Shown one piece after another: positions 37,461 to 46,208 of a DNA stretch of 64,000 bases. The position numbers were made by a program, and so were the translations under genes. The first letter of the stretch is position 1. The number at the start of each line of letters is the position of its first letter. The stretch lies in the NCBI RefSeq assembly GCF_002198665.1, contig NZ_MWLM01000003.1, positions 1-64,000 of the forward strand, written 5' to 3'. This DNA is from Novosphingobium sp. B 225 (lineage in GTDB: Bacteria > Pseudomonadota > Alphaproteobacteria > Sphingomonadales > Sphingomonadaceae). The notes under the pieces are model-generated. The model ran no database searches. It saw only the letters and a list, made by a program, of their open reading frames with translations, and was not told where the DNA came from.

Positions 37461-38408
37461 ATGGCCACTGCTGCCTCTACTCCCCATCCCGAAGTCGGCA
37501 CGCCCATCGTCGCCGGGCTGCCCATGCCCGAGTTCCGCAGGATCGGGGTGGAACCGATCAGCGGTGCCTGCGGCTGCGAGATCAGCGGGGTCGATCTGCG
37601 CGAGCCGCTCGATCCGGAAACGCTGGCCGAGATCATGCTGGCCTTCCAGCAGTTCTTGGTCATCGTGTTCCGCGATCAGGACCTGACGCCCGAGCAGCAC
37701 AAGGCCTTCTCGCGCTATTTCGGCGAACTGACCGAACTGCCGCAGGCCCCGACCTATGGCGGGCACAGCGACATGCAGGAAGTGCGGCGCGAGGCGTGGG
37801 AGCCGGTCAATGTCGTGCCCTCGTTCGAGCATTTCCACACGGACAGCCCGTTCCTACCGCAGCCGCCCAAATGCATCGTGATGCGGGCGATCGACTGCCC
37901 GCAGTGGGGCGGCGACACCGCGTTTTCGAACGCCTACCTGGTTTACGAGCACCTCTCGCCCGGTCTGAAGGCCGTGGTCGATGATCTGCAGATCATCTAT
38001 TCGGGCCGCGACATCTGGGCCAAGAACGAGGCGCTGGCCCCGGAAAAGCGCCTGCGGCTGCGCGAAGGCCATTCGTTCACCGAGGAGCAGCTGCAAAGCA
38101 TCCACCCGGCAGTACGCGTCCATCCCGAAACCGGACGCCGCGCGATCTTTGCCAATACGGCCTATTTCAAGGGCTTCGTCGGCTGGACCGAAGCGGAAAG
38201 CCGCGCCCTGCTCGATTACTTGCAGAGCCTTGCCCAGCAGCTGCACTATCATTGCCGGGTCAAGTGGCGGCAGAACACGCTGATCGTGTGGGACAACCGC
38301 TTTACGCTGCATCGCGGGGTTCACGATTTCAAGCACGAACGCCGCCACCTGATCCGCACCACGGTGATCGGCGAAAAGCCGCTCGGCGTGGCTGACTGGC
38401 ACGACTGA
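37461..38408 (+). CDS. TauD/TfdA-family Fe(II)/2-oxoglutarate dioxygenase
   Basis: A 315-residue non-haem iron oxygenase. The iron ligands are His and Asp in HFHTDSP and the distal His in TLHRGVHDF; Arg in HLIRTTVIG would bind 2-oxoglutarate. The N-terminal ISGVDLREPLD and FRDQDLTPEQH are family marks. ATG 37461 has AAAGGA 8 nt upstream. Such enzymes cleave C-S, C-O or C-N bonds by hydroxylating the adjacent carbon (taurine, phenoxyacids, sulfate esters). The substrate here is unknown. It heads a dioxygenase - ThDP enzyme - dioxygenase - carrier operon. Confidence 0.9.
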   Translation: MATAASTPHPEVGTPIVAGLPMPEFRRIGVEPISGACGCEISGVDLREPLDPETLAEIMLAFQQFLVIVFRDQDLTPEQHKAFSRYFGELTELPQAPTYGGHSDMQEVRREAWEPVNVVPSFEHFHTDSPFLPQPPKCIVMRAIDCPQWGGDTAFSNAYLVYEHLSPGLKAVVDDLQIIYSGRDIWAKNEALAPEKRLRLREGHSFTEEQLQSIHPAVRVHPETGRRAIFANTAYFKGFVGWTEAESRALLDYLQSLAQQLHYHCRVKWRQNTLIVWDNRFTLHRGVHDFKHERRHLIRTTVIGEKPLGVADWHD

Positions 38409-38423
38409 CGCGGGCAGATCACA

Positions 38424-40052
38424 GTGAAAGTCAGCGAGGCGATTGCCCGGATCCTCAAGCTTGAGGGGATCGACGTGATCTTCGGCTATCCCCGCAATGC
38501 GGTGCTGGAAACCGCTGCGGCCGAAGGGATCCGCACGATCATCATCCGGCAGGAACGCACCGGGCTGCACATGGCCGATGCCTATTCCCGCCTCAGCCGG
38601 GGAAAGCGGCTGGGTGTGTTCGCCATGCAGCACGGCCCGGGCACCGAAAATGCCTATGGGGCCGTGGCGCAGGCCTGGTCCGAAAGCGTGCCGGTGCTGG
38701 TCTTGCCGCAGGGCTACGCCCGCCACCTCGCCCACGTGCCGGGCAATTACAACGCTACCGTCTCGATGCGCGACATCACCAAGACCGCCGAACCGATCCT
38801 GCGCGCGCAGGATACCGCAGCTGTGCTGCGGCGGGCGTTCACGGCGCTGCGCAACGGCCGGTTCCGCCCGGCGCTCGTCGAAATGCCTTGGGACGTACTA
38901 GGTGAAGACCTTCCCGTAGAGCTCGACTATCGCCCGGTCGTCTCCACCCGCGTTGGCCCCGATCCTGATGCGATTGGCGCAGTCGCCGATCGGCTTGTCA
39001 CTGCCCGGCGGCTGGTGATCCACGCCGGACAGGGCATTCACTGGGCCAACGCCTACGACGAACTTCGCGAACTCGCCGAATTACTCGCGGCGCCAGTTTC
39101 GACCAGCCTTGAAGGCAAGAGTGCCTTCAATGAGCGACACCCACTCTCGCTTGGTTCGGGCGGGGCGGCGATACCGGGGCAGCTGCGCCATTTCCTCGAT
39201 AATGCCGATCTGATCCTGGCCGTCGGCTGCAGCCTGGCCGATACCGCCTTTGGCGTTGCCATGCCGCGCCACGTGCCGCTGATCCATTCAACGCTGGATC
39301 CCGCCGATTTCAACCGCGGTGCGCCGTGCGAAATGGCGCTGGCCGGGGACGCAAAGCTGACTCTGGCCGCCCTGATTGCTGCCTGCCGAGAACGGATTAC
39401 CACCGCCCGCAACATGCAGCCGGTGATTGCCGAGATCGCGGCAGTAGAGGCCGAGTGGCTGCAGCAGTGGCTGCCGTTGCTCGAATCCAGTTCCACTCCG
39501 CTTAGCCCCTACCGAGTGCTGTGGGAACTTCAGCAGGCCGTCGACATTGACCGGACCATCATCACCCATGATGCCGGTTCTCCGCGCGATCAGCTGAGCC
39601 CGTTCTGGAAAAGCACCACCCCGCTTTCCTACATCGGCTGGGGCAAGACCACTCAGCTTGGCTATGGTCTCGGGCTGGCAATGGGCGCCAAGCTAGCCTG
39701 TCCAGACCGCCTGTGCATTAACGTGTGGGGCGATGCGGCGATTGGCTTTACGGGCATGGATTTCGAAACCGCCGCACGCGAACGCTTGCCGATCCTGTCG
39801 ATCCTGCTCAACAATTCGGCCATGGCGATCGAGCTTGACCAGATGCCGGTTGCAACCGAACGGTTCCGCGCAACCGACATTTCCGGAAACTATGCCGATT
39901 TGGCTCGCGCGCTGGGCGGATATGGCGAACGTGTGACCAGACCGGACGAGATCCGCGCGGCCATCGCCCGCGGGATCGCCGCAACCGAGGCCGGGCAGCC
40001 TGCCCTGCTCGAATTCATCACCACCACCGAAACGCGGGCTTCGCGGCTTTGA
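38424..40052 (+). CDS. Thiamine-diphosphate-dependent enzyme, acetolactate-synthase-like
   Basis: A 542-residue ThDP enzyme with all three domains: N-terminal PYR domain with the catalytic Glu in IIRQERTGLHMADAY, central Rossmann-like domain (VIHAGQGIHWANAY), and PP domain with the cofactor motif from NVWGDAAIGFTG to LLNNSAM. It starts at GTG 38424, 16 nt after the first dioxygenase stop. The family includes carboligases and decarboxylases of 2-oxo acids and aldehydes; overall likeness is to large-subunit acetolactate synthases, but the context argues against branched-chain amino acid synthesis. It may process the carbonyl product of the dioxygenases. Confidence 0.88.
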   Translation: MKVSEAIARILKLEGIDVIFGYPRNAVLETAAAEGIRTIIIRQERTGLHMADAYSRLSRGKRLGVFAMQHGPGTENAYGAVAQAWSESVPVLVLPQGYARHLAHVPGNYNATVSMRDITKTAEPILRAQDTAAVLRRAFTALRNGRFRPALVEMPWDVLGEDLPVELDYRPVVSTRVGPDPDAIGAVADRLVTARRLVIHAGQGIHWANAYDELRELAELLAAPVSTSLEGKSAFNERHPLSLGSGGAAIPGQLRHFLDNADLILAVGCSLADTAFGVAMPRHVPLIHSTLDPADFNRGAPCEMALAGDAKLTLAALIAACRERITTARNMQPVIAEIAAVEAEWLQQWLPLLESSSTPLSPYRVLWELQQAVDIDRTIITHDAGSPRDQLSPFWKSTTPLSYIGWGKTTQLGYGLGLAMGAKLACPDRLCINVWGDAAIGFTGMDFETAARERLPILSILLNNSAMAIELDQMPVATERFRATDISGNYADLARALGGYGERVTRPDEIRAAIARGIAATEAGQPALLEFITTTETRASRL

Positions 40053-40060
40053 CTGACATT

Positions 40061-40957
40061 ATGGGCGAAATTGTGCGCCGCGCTGTTTTGCCGGACGAAG
40101 CCGCAGCTTTGTTGTCGGATGAACCCGATGGCGCTGCTTCCAACGAATTGCACGCCGATTTGATCACTTGTTTTATCGCCGGTTCGCGCGCGATTCTGCT
40201 GCGCGGTCTCTATCCCGACAGAATTGGTGAAGCGGCATTTGAGCGCGCGCTGCTGGTACTTGGCAAATGGCTTGGGGTCCCCTCGATCCAGTCACCAAAT
40301 GGGGAACTAATCGCACGCGTAGAGCACAACCCCGACGATGTGCAGGCGCGCGGTACCCATTCGCACGATGAATTGCAGGGCCACACGGACCTGCACGATA
40401 TCCTCGCCCTCGCATGCGTGCGCCCGGCCGAGCGGGGCGGAGAGAGCTTTCTGGTCCCTGCCCACGAACTCCACGACTGCCTGCTCGCAAACCACGGCGA
40501 GGGCATGGCTACGCTGCGCGAGGGCTATTACTTCGGCACCAACCCGGTGCTCCAATCGGATCATCCGGTGAGCGAGGACAAGGTCCCTGTGTTGTTCGAC
40601 GGTGAGCGCAAGCTGGTCTGCTGGAATGGCTATTTCATGCGCATGGCCGCGCAAAGCCGGGGCGAGCAACTGCCTGACGCCCTTGCACGGGGGCTCGATC
40701 ACTTACGCGCGGCGGCTATGAACCTGAGCGAGCGCCGAACGTTCATGCTTCGGGAGGGCGACATCCTGTTCTGGCATAACTGGTCGTGGCTCCATGGCCG
40801 CACCGCCTTCCAGGACCAGAGCAACCAGCGACGAAGGCTGCTGCGCCTGTGGCTGCGAACCGACCTGATTGACCGCCCCCCGATCCTTGCGCAGCGCGGG
40901 GCGCGGATCGACGCCGATCATCGGCTGACGCAAAGCCTGGGATACCGCCTGCCATGA
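40061..40957 (+). CDS. Second TauD/TfdA-like dioxygenase
   Basis: A 298-residue protein, distant from the first dioxygenase. It has His and Asp in GHTDLHD, the distal His in SWLHGRTAF and Arg in RRLLRLWLR. The wider pattern (RGGESFLVPAHELHD) resembles clavaminate-synthase-like TauD proteins. ATG 40061 is taken; a TTG at 40049 overlaps the preceding stop. It overlaps the MFS gene by 4 nt. Having two dioxygenases of this fold around one ThDP enzyme suggests consecutive oxidations or two related substrates. Confidence 0.85.
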   Translation: MGEIVRRAVLPDEAAALLSDEPDGAASNELHADLITCFIAGSRAILLRGLYPDRIGEAAFERALLVLGKWLGVPSIQSPNGELIARVEHNPDDVQARGTHSHDELQGHTDLHDILALACVRPAERGGESFLVPAHELHDCLLANHGEGMATLREGYYFGTNPVLQSDHPVSEDKVPVLFDGERKLVCWNGYFMRMAAQSRGEQLPDALARGLDHLRAAAMNLSERRTFMLREGDILFWHNWSWLHGRTAFQDQSNQRRRLLRLWLRTDLIDRPPILAQRGARIDADHRLTQSLGYRLP

Positions 40958-42252
40958 CCGAGCCTTTCCCAACCCAGGACGACCAGCGCTGGCCGTGGCG
41001 CGCGAGCTGGCCGCTGGCTATCCTGACATTGATTTCGGTATTCAACTACCTCGACCGCTCGTTGCTCGGGCTTGCCCTGCCGCTGATCAAGCAGGAGTTC
41101 GGTTCGTCAGACACGGTGCTCGGGCTTGTTTCGGGCCTGGCCTTCGTGTTTCTCTACTCGCTAGTGGGCCTGCCGATTGCCTGGCTGGCTGACCGGGCGA
41201 ACCGGCGCAATATCATCGCAGTCGGTCTGGCGTTCTGGAGCCTGATGACCGTCGCGACCGGTTATGTCAGCTCAATTCTGCAGCTTGCGGCGGCACGGCT
41301 GCTGCTCGGCGCGGGCGAGGCTGCGGCGCTGCCGCCAGCCAACTCGATCATTGCCGACCTGTTTCCCAAGGCGCGCCGACCGCTTGCACTGGCGATCTTC
41401 GGGACCGCCAATTCGCTGGCTTTCATCGTGTTCTTTCCAATCGCTGGCTGGGTGGCTCAGCACCACGGCTGGCGAGCCATGTTCATCGCGATGGGGCTGC
41501 CGGGGTTGATCCTCGTGCCGCTGCTCGTGCTCACCGTCCGCGAACCAGTGCGTCAGATCGCCAATCCGCCGCGATTGAAAGGGTCCGCCATGGCGGTGCT
41601 GCGCGGAATTGCGGAGTTGTTCCGCAATCGGTGCTACGTCTGGATTTTCGTCGGGGTCACACTCATGGGAGCCAACGTTTGGGCGGCCGGTGCCTGGACG
41701 CCGACGTTCTTTACGCGCGTACACGGCATGGGGCTGGCCCAGGTGGCAAGTATCGTCGGCCCGGTTCGCGGTGTAGTTTCCGCCGCAGGCATTTTGGCAG
41801 GCGGACTGCTGATCGATCGGATCGCGCCAGACCGGCTGGCATGGCGAGTCCTGATCCCGGCTTTCGCGTGCATTGCTGCGGGTCCATCCGAAGCATTACT
41901 GCTGCTCGGCGAGAGTCGCCCGGCCTGGTTCGCGGGGCTTGCCGCTGCGAGCTTTTTCACATTAATCCATCAGGGGCCAATCTATGCTGCGATCACAAAC
42001 ATTGTCCGCAAGGACGAGCGCGCGCTGGCTATCGCCATGATTCTCCTTGGCGCGAGCTTTCTGGGCAATGCCATCGGACCAACGGCGGTTGGGTTGCTCA
42101 ACGATGCCCTGCAACCGGAACTTGGCAATGAGGCGGTGCGCTACTCGATGCTGCTGATTGCGTTAACACCTATGCTGGCCGGCTTGTGCATGGTTGTTGC
42201 CGCGATGAAGTATGAAGAATACGCACTACGTCAGTCAGAATACAAGTCTTGA
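40954..42252 (+). CDS. MFS transporter
   Basis: A 432-residue inner-membrane carrier with about 12 hydrophobic helices; FNYLDRSLLGLALPLIKQEF is the first helix and GLPIAWLADRANRRNIIA the MFS loop motif. It is related in sequence to the carrier at 32168 (same helix-1 and helix-4 patterns, e.g. LLLGAGEAAALPPA). It is the last gene of the dioxygenase operon, coupled by an ATGA overlap to the second dioxygenase, and probably moves the same substrate or product. Confidence 0.9.
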   Translation: MTEPFPTQDDQRWPWRASWPLAILTLISVFNYLDRSLLGLALPLIKQEFGSSDTVLGLVSGLAFVFLYSLVGLPIAWLADRANRRNIIAVGLAFWSLMTVATGYVSSILQLAAARLLLGAGEAAALPPANSIIADLFPKARRPLALAIFGTANSLAFIVFFPIAGWVAQHHGWRAMFIAMGLPGLILVPLLVLTVREPVRQIANPPRLKGSAMAVLRGIAELFRNRCYVWIFVGVTLMGANVWAAGAWTPTFFTRVHGMGLAQVASIVGPVRGVVSAAGILAGGLLIDRIAPDRLAWRVLIPAFACIAAGPSEALLLLGESRPAWFAGLAAASFFTLIHQGPIYAAITNIVRKDERALAIAMILLGASFLGNAIGPTAVGLLNDALQPELGNEAVRYSMLLIALTPMLAGLCMVVAAMKYEEYALRQSEYKS

Positions 42253-42589
42253 CGCTGAAATGCTGCCAGTTTCTCCGGACATAAATAACTCTTCAATACC
42301 TCATTCGATTTAATTAGAATTTCGTCGCAACAGGCGGTGATCGCATTTCGAGGCCTGGACTTCTCCTGCATTATTGGCGCGCTAGCTGCGCTCACTCCCG
42401 GTTTACAAACCCGACCAACACATGTCGAATATTCAAACTTGCTATTCCGAAAACAAGCCGCATCCAATTGAGCGCATGGCAGCTTTGACTTGACTCGGCT
42501 CGGCACCTGACGTTCCGGATTGTCCGCAAGATCCACCAATCCGCGCAACCGCAGGGCTTCTCGAAAGCTGTCGTTAGTTCGGCCAGTCA

Positions 42590-42941
42590 AGGACGCCACG
42601 ATATAAAGCAAGCCTTGTGGCTCCTGATCGGCGGGGCGCTGGCCTCCAGGAAGTGGCAGGTGACGCCCTGCACTTGTCTTTGCCGAAAGTGGCTATGCCG
42701 ATGAGAAACTCAAGGAAGCCCCCCACCGAATCGTGAAATGGACCGTCGAGATCGTCAGACGAGCCGATACCGCAAAGGGATTTATCGTGTTGCCGCGCCG
42801 CTGGGGGGCGAACGCACACTCGCTTGTCTCAATCACCACCGCCGCCTCGCCGAGCACTTCGAGCATACCATCGCATGGGCAACAGGATGACACTTCGTCA
42901 CCTCGGCCCAACTCTTCGTGCGAAGCTTCGCAAGGCTATGA
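42590..42941 (+). pseudogene. IS5-family transposase remnant, frameshifted
   Basis: Reading the plus strand in shifting frames gives VFAESGYADEKLKEA, then KWTVEIVRRADTAKGF and VLPRRW (to ~42,806), after a one-frame jump GERTLACLNHHRRLAEHFEHT, and after another HFVTSAQLFVRSFARL with a stop at 42,941. This is the C-terminal half of an IS5-group DDE transposase. The second catalytic Asp (family VFADxGY) is Glu here. The N-terminal half is not recognisable upstream. It is a dead element at the edge of the catabolic cluster. Confidence 0.8.
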
Positions 42942-43109
42942 ATTTACGCCGGATAATTTAAGTCAGGCTCTCGGGCTGCAAACCAAGCCCATAGTGGGCT
43001 CGATCTACTTCATGGACGATTTTGGAAAATCCACTACACCGACGATGAGTGACAATAGCCGCGCCTTGATCAACACGAGCCAATCTACGATTCTCAAGTC
43101 CAGCAAAAT

Positions 43110-43358
43110 TTGGGCTTGCGCGCTTGGCGAGGTTCCTTTTCTCGCACGAATTCGCCACGCACCCTGCGATTGCTGGAAGCTGTCCTGGGGCGATCAAACA
43201 TTCCCTCGGAGATCATCTCGAGCAGTGAAATCAGGATTTTCGGTTACGTGATCGCTCAGTTCCGGAGACTTTTTCGTTTTTCTTTTGACGTGATCGACGA
43301 ATCAAGCCTAAATCAACATCAGCGACTTGATCGAGAAGGACTCCAGAGTGGAGTTTAA
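43110..43358 (+). CDS. Hypothetical protein or gene remnant, doubtful
   Basis: An 82-residue frame starting at a TTG without a ribosome-binding site. No domain is recognised. The only support is position: its stop lies 10 nt before a good intrinsic terminator. It may be the 3' end of a degraded gene. The rest of 42,942-43,635 holds short frames on both strands with nothing recognisable. Confidence 0.25.
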   Translation: MGLRAWRGSFSRTNSPRTLRLLEAVLGRSNIPSEIISSSEIRIFGYVIAQFRRLFRFSFDVIDESSLNQHQRLDREGLQSGV

Positions 43359-43368
43359 GGACTATAGC

Positions 43369-43400
43369 GGCTGCGTCCTTTTGTGACGCCGCCTTTTTTT
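43369..43400 (+). terminator. Intrinsic terminator
   Basis: GGC-T-GCGTC pairs with GACGC-C-GCC around a 7-nt loop, followed at once by seven T residues (43394-43400). This is the clearest rho-independent terminator seen in the window. It would stop plus-strand transcription coming from the IS5/unknown region before the small-gene cluster. Confidence 0.7.
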
Positions 43401-43683
43401 GAAGCCTGCTCGTCGAAATTCGATTTACGACACATCGCAGCATGGCTCGGGGAAGACCGTCAAAAAAGGTGGCGGCCAGGTCCCCAATCCTCACCAACGG
43501 GCGCAATCGAAGGACGCATTACTTTGCGCGCGGGTGCCTCATTCTGAAACACTTTGGGTAGCGCGCATCAGGGATGAGCCAGTTGCTCGAGGCAAAGACT
43601 TAAACCAATTGACGCGGTGATGGTCAAAATGAGATTTGATGCATCAGGGATTGGGCGCAGGAACTAGGGTGGGAAGAAACACA

Positions 43684-43932
43684 GTGGTGAAATGCCGCGA
43701 TTGCGCGTTCTGGGAGCTTCAAGAGCCGGCTGAAGCGGATCTGGGATTCTGCCGATTCCCAGCACCCAGCTTGACAGGCTGGCCCGTGACACAGGCCCTC
43801 GAATGGTGCGGCCACTACTCCAGCAGCCGCCGGGCACTGTATGAGCGGACCATGACGATCCTGAAGCTGCTACTTGGGATAGTTGTGTTTGTCGCGATTA
43901 TTGCTATTTCAATCGCCAGGATAGCTGCCTAA
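43684..43932 (+). CDS. Small Cys-rich protein with one membrane helix
   Basis: An 82-residue protein. Two Cys pairs in KCRDCAFWE, GFCRFPAP and EWCGHYSS form the pattern of a small zinc- or metal-binding module seen in many short proteobacterial proteins. A C-terminal membrane helix (ILKLLLGIVVFVAIIAISIA) follows. GTG 43684 or 43687 is the probable start, with GGGAAG upstream; the frame is open from 43636. Function is unknown. It is the first gene of the small-gene cluster behind the terminator. Confidence 0.6.
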   Translation: MVKCRDCAFWELQEPAEADLGFCRFPAPSLTGWPVTQALEWCGHYSSSRRALYERTMTILKLLLGIVVFVAIIAISIARIAA

Positions 43933-43978
43933 CAGCAAGCAACAACAACCAGTGCGTCGCAACCGAAATGCCTCCCCA

Positions 43979-44149
43979 ATGACGAAAAGTCAGACATCGG
44001 ATTCGATCGAGCTGATCGCACAGCGCTTGAAGGAAGTGCTGGCGCTGATCGATGAAGCAAAACTTGGCCCGTGCGGTGCCTATGTACAGCAGGCACTCGA
44101 CATGTTAAGCGCCGGACCCGATGAGTCTAGCCTAGACGATTGGTTTTAG
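43979..44149 (+). CDS. Small helical protein of unknown function
   Basis: A 56-residue protein predicted as two helices: SIELIAQRLKEVLALIDEA and LGPCGAYVQQALDMLS, ending in acidic ESSLDDWF. The second helix resembles those of the proteins at 19128 and 49476. ATG 43979 is preferred to a GTG at 43952. It is co-oriented with the HTH-membrane protein gene that starts 54 nt downstream. No function is known. Confidence 0.55.
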   Translation: MTKSQTSDSIELIAQRLKEVLALIDEAKLGPCGAYVQQALDMLSAGPDESSLDDWF

Positions 44150-44203
44150 TGATAATTTCGACGAGTAGTTGATCTGGTCATGAGGTAGGCAGGCAATACC
44201 GCG

Positions 44204-44764
44204 ATGACACAAGTATGCACAGGTGGTAACCAAAGGGCGGCAGCCTTGACTAAGCGTCAGGCCGAGGTGCTCGAATGCGTTGCCAATCGATTGACGCTCA
44301 AGGAGACAGCCGGTCGGCTAGAGATCAGCGAATCGGCTGTGAACTCCCATATCAAAGCCTTGAAGCAGCAACTCACAGTCAACAGCTTATCCGAGCTTGC
44401 TGAACTTTGGCGCAATTTCAATGATATAGACAAGACTGATGGATATAGAATTTCTGCATGTAGAAATTCTGGACTAGCTGATCAGCGCCCAATTCCTCCA
44501 CGAGAGCGTCAGGACGGCGACGAAAGTCGAGTTTTGACCTTTGCCGAGCCGATGGTTTTCCATCAGCAGGCGCCTTGGGAAAATCTCCGACCGGAAATCG
44601 TCCCTGGGGTGCTCAGGGGCATCAATGCAAAATGGAACCGCGCGGCAGTGATTGTGCTGATCGCAATGGGTATCCTCGCATTGGTTATGCTGGGTCTAGG
44701 TGTCGGGCAAGGCATTAACGCAGCCTTGTCTGGTCTGCCCACTGCTCCCCCCACGCATATCTAA
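44204..44764 (+). CDS. LuxR-type HTH protein with a C-terminal membrane anchor
   Basis: A 186-residue protein. Residues ~12-70 are a GerE/LuxR helix-turn-helix (ALTKRQAEVLECVANRL, then ETAGRLEISESAVNSHI). A variable linker follows, and the end carries one membrane helix (AAVIVLIAMGILALVMLGLG). A receiver or ligand domain is missing. The layout, DNA-binding head in front of a single membrane anchor, suggests a membrane-tethered regulator released or sensed at the membrane. It is linked to small unknown genes on both sides. Confidence 0.75.
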   Translation: MTQVCTGGNQRAAALTKRQAEVLECVANRLTLKETAGRLEISESAVNSHIKALKQQLTVNSLSELAELWRNFNDIDKTDGYRISACRNSGLADQRPIPPRERQDGDESRVLTFAEPMVFHQQAPWENLRPEIVPGVLRGINAKWNRAAVIVLIAMGILALVMLGLGVGQGINAALSGLPTAPPTHI

Positions 44765-44799
44765 GCTCGCCATGGAGCGTGGTGGGCGGGAGACCTACC

Positions 44800-45132
44800 A
44801 TGAAGATGACCAATTCGCTTGCAAGCGTGCGGATCGCCCGTGAACTCAAAAACGCGGAAGCCAAGGCTGATGAGGCAATTCTGGCTGCCGCCTCGCTGAT
44901 GAAAACTTTGGTCGAAGCGCGCGCTGCGTCCGATGTCGTCGGTCATACTGGCCAGGAGGCCCTCATTCGGCTGGCCCGGGCACAGACCGCACTGATCGAT
45001 GGCAGCACCGATATTTTCCGGGTGCACGACCATATGTCGAAGATCGGGCGCGAGATGGGCATCATGGATGAAGAAGGTTCAACGCCAGTCCTGGGTTCAA
45101 TCGGCGGAATTTCCGATTCCGTAGCCGCATAG
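44800..45132 (+). CDS. Hypothetical helical protein
   Basis: A 110-residue protein, mostly helical and Ala-rich (KNAEAKADEAILAAASLMKTL, then EALIRLARAQTALIDG). No signal peptide or membrane helix is visible and no domain was recognised. ATG 44800 has GGGCGGGAG 9 nt upstream. It starts 35 nt after the HTH-membrane protein stop, so the two are probably co-transcribed. The helical pattern with regular Ala spacing could form a coiled-coil or a small oligomer. Confidence 0.65.
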   Translation: MKMTNSLASVRIARELKNAEAKADEAILAAASLMKTLVEARAASDVVGHTGQEALIRLARAQTALIDGSTDIFRVHDHMSKIGREMGIMDEEGSTPVLGSIGGISDSVAA

Positions 45133-45171
45133 GCTTGACGGAAGGCGAGCACGCGCATCTATCAGGGAGCT

Positions 45172-45639
45172 ATGCTCTCTGCGATCATCAGCGCCAGGGT
45201 CGAAATTGAAGCGCTGCTGACGGTCATTTTGTGCGTGCTCGCCATTTGGAAAGGTGGTGGTCCTGAAAAGGCGATTGCGGCGACCTTCGCCGGTATGTGG
45301 CTCTTCGACTTGGTACTGCACGCAGCAGCCCAGGCCCTGAGCAGCACGATAATCGTACCGACAGGCCATCTGGTGATTGATCTTTTGGCTTCCGGCGCAT
45401 TCGTTGGCATCGCGCTCGTTGCAAACCGAGTTTATCCCTTATGGATTGCAAGCCTCCAGTTGATTTCGACAATCGCACACTTTGTGCGCGCGCTGTATCC
45501 TTCGATCAGCCAGAGTGCTCTGGCGATCCTGATGATTACTCCATCGTATTTCGAGATTCTGGCTTTCACGATCGGGACATGGTGCCATTTGCGACGCGTC
45601 AGGCAAGCGCCCCCGCCCCGTTCCTGGGAGAGCTTCTAG
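45172..45639 (+). CDS. Hypothetical membrane protein
   Basis: A 155-residue protein with four or five hydrophobic helices (ALLTVILCVLAIWKG, IAATFAGMWLFDLVLHAA, LVIDLLASGAFVGIALVA, LAILMITPSYFEILAFTI) and a basic C-terminus (RRVRQAPPPR). No known family was recognised. Its last 61 nt overlap the RadC-like gene in another frame. It lies in a co-directional run from 43.7 to 46.7 kb. Confidence 0.65.
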   Translation: MLSAIISARVEIEALLTVILCVLAIWKGGGPEKAIAATFAGMWLFDLVLHAAAQALSSTIIVPTGHLVIDLLASGAFVGIALVANRVYPLWIASLQLISTIAHFVRALYPSISQSALAILMITPSYFEILAFTIGTWCHLRRVRQAPPPRSWESF

Positions 45640-46208
45640 AGCCCTTCGGCGGCCGGCGTTCACAGCGCACGGCGCAGCGCTTGCTCGAGGTGTTTGGCAG
45701 TCTCGACCGGACGATGACGGCTTCCGATCAGCAAATCGTCGCTGCTTGCGGGGAAGACCGCGACATCGGCCTACTCATCGCGGCAGCCCGCAGATTGGTG
45801 GAAGCTGGCCTTTGTGCATCAGTCACACGCGCCCCGGTTGATTGCAACGATGTCGCGCTCGAGCGCTATCTGGCGCTCAAATTCAATGGCCGGCCGGTCG
45901 AGGAGCTTCATGCGATTTTCGTCGATGACGGCGATGGGTTCATCGCCGAGGAGATCATTGCGGCAGGCGGCACTAGCTTTGTGAACGCTAACCTAAGCCA
46001 CATCTTGCGCCGGACAATGGAACTAGGCGCTGCGGGCTTAATCCTGTTTCATAATCATCCTTCCCGGAATCCCGGCCCAAGCGTCGAGGACGTTAGATCA
46101 ACGCAACGAGTGGCCGAAACGATCGCGGCCATCGGCGTTCGCCTGATCGATCACCTGATCATCGCGGGCCAGTCAGTATCCAGCATGAAGCGACTGGGGC
46201 TGCTGTGA
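45579..46208 (+). CDS. RadC-like JAB/MPN domain protein
   Basis: A 209-residue protein. A shortened helical N-terminal region (LLEVFGSLDRTMTASDQQI) is followed by the JAB domain: ELHAIFVDDGDGFIAEE, then GGTSFVNANLSHILRRTME, then the metal motif FHNHPSRNPGPSVEDV with its His, His, Ser and Asp in place. ATG 45579 is chosen; the frame is open further up but overlaps the membrane protein gene even more. RadC-type proteins are common on mobile elements, often beside antirestriction or replication genes; their biochemical role is unsettled. Confidence 0.85.
   Translation: MVPFATRQASAPAPFLGELLEPFGGRRSQRTAQRLLEVFGSLDRTMTASDQQIVAACGEDRDIGLLIAAARRLVEAGLCASVTRAPVDCNDVALERYLALKFNGRPVEELHAIFVDDGDGFIAEEIIAAGGTSFVNANLSHILRRTMELGAAGLILFHNHPSRNPGPSVEDVRSTQRVAETIAAIGVRLIDHLIIAGQSVSSMKRLGLL

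Noticed and set aside
42231-42611. 126-codon minus-strand frame after the second MFS gene
   Set aside because: No recognisable domain; it overlaps the IS5 remnant region and lacks a start signal.
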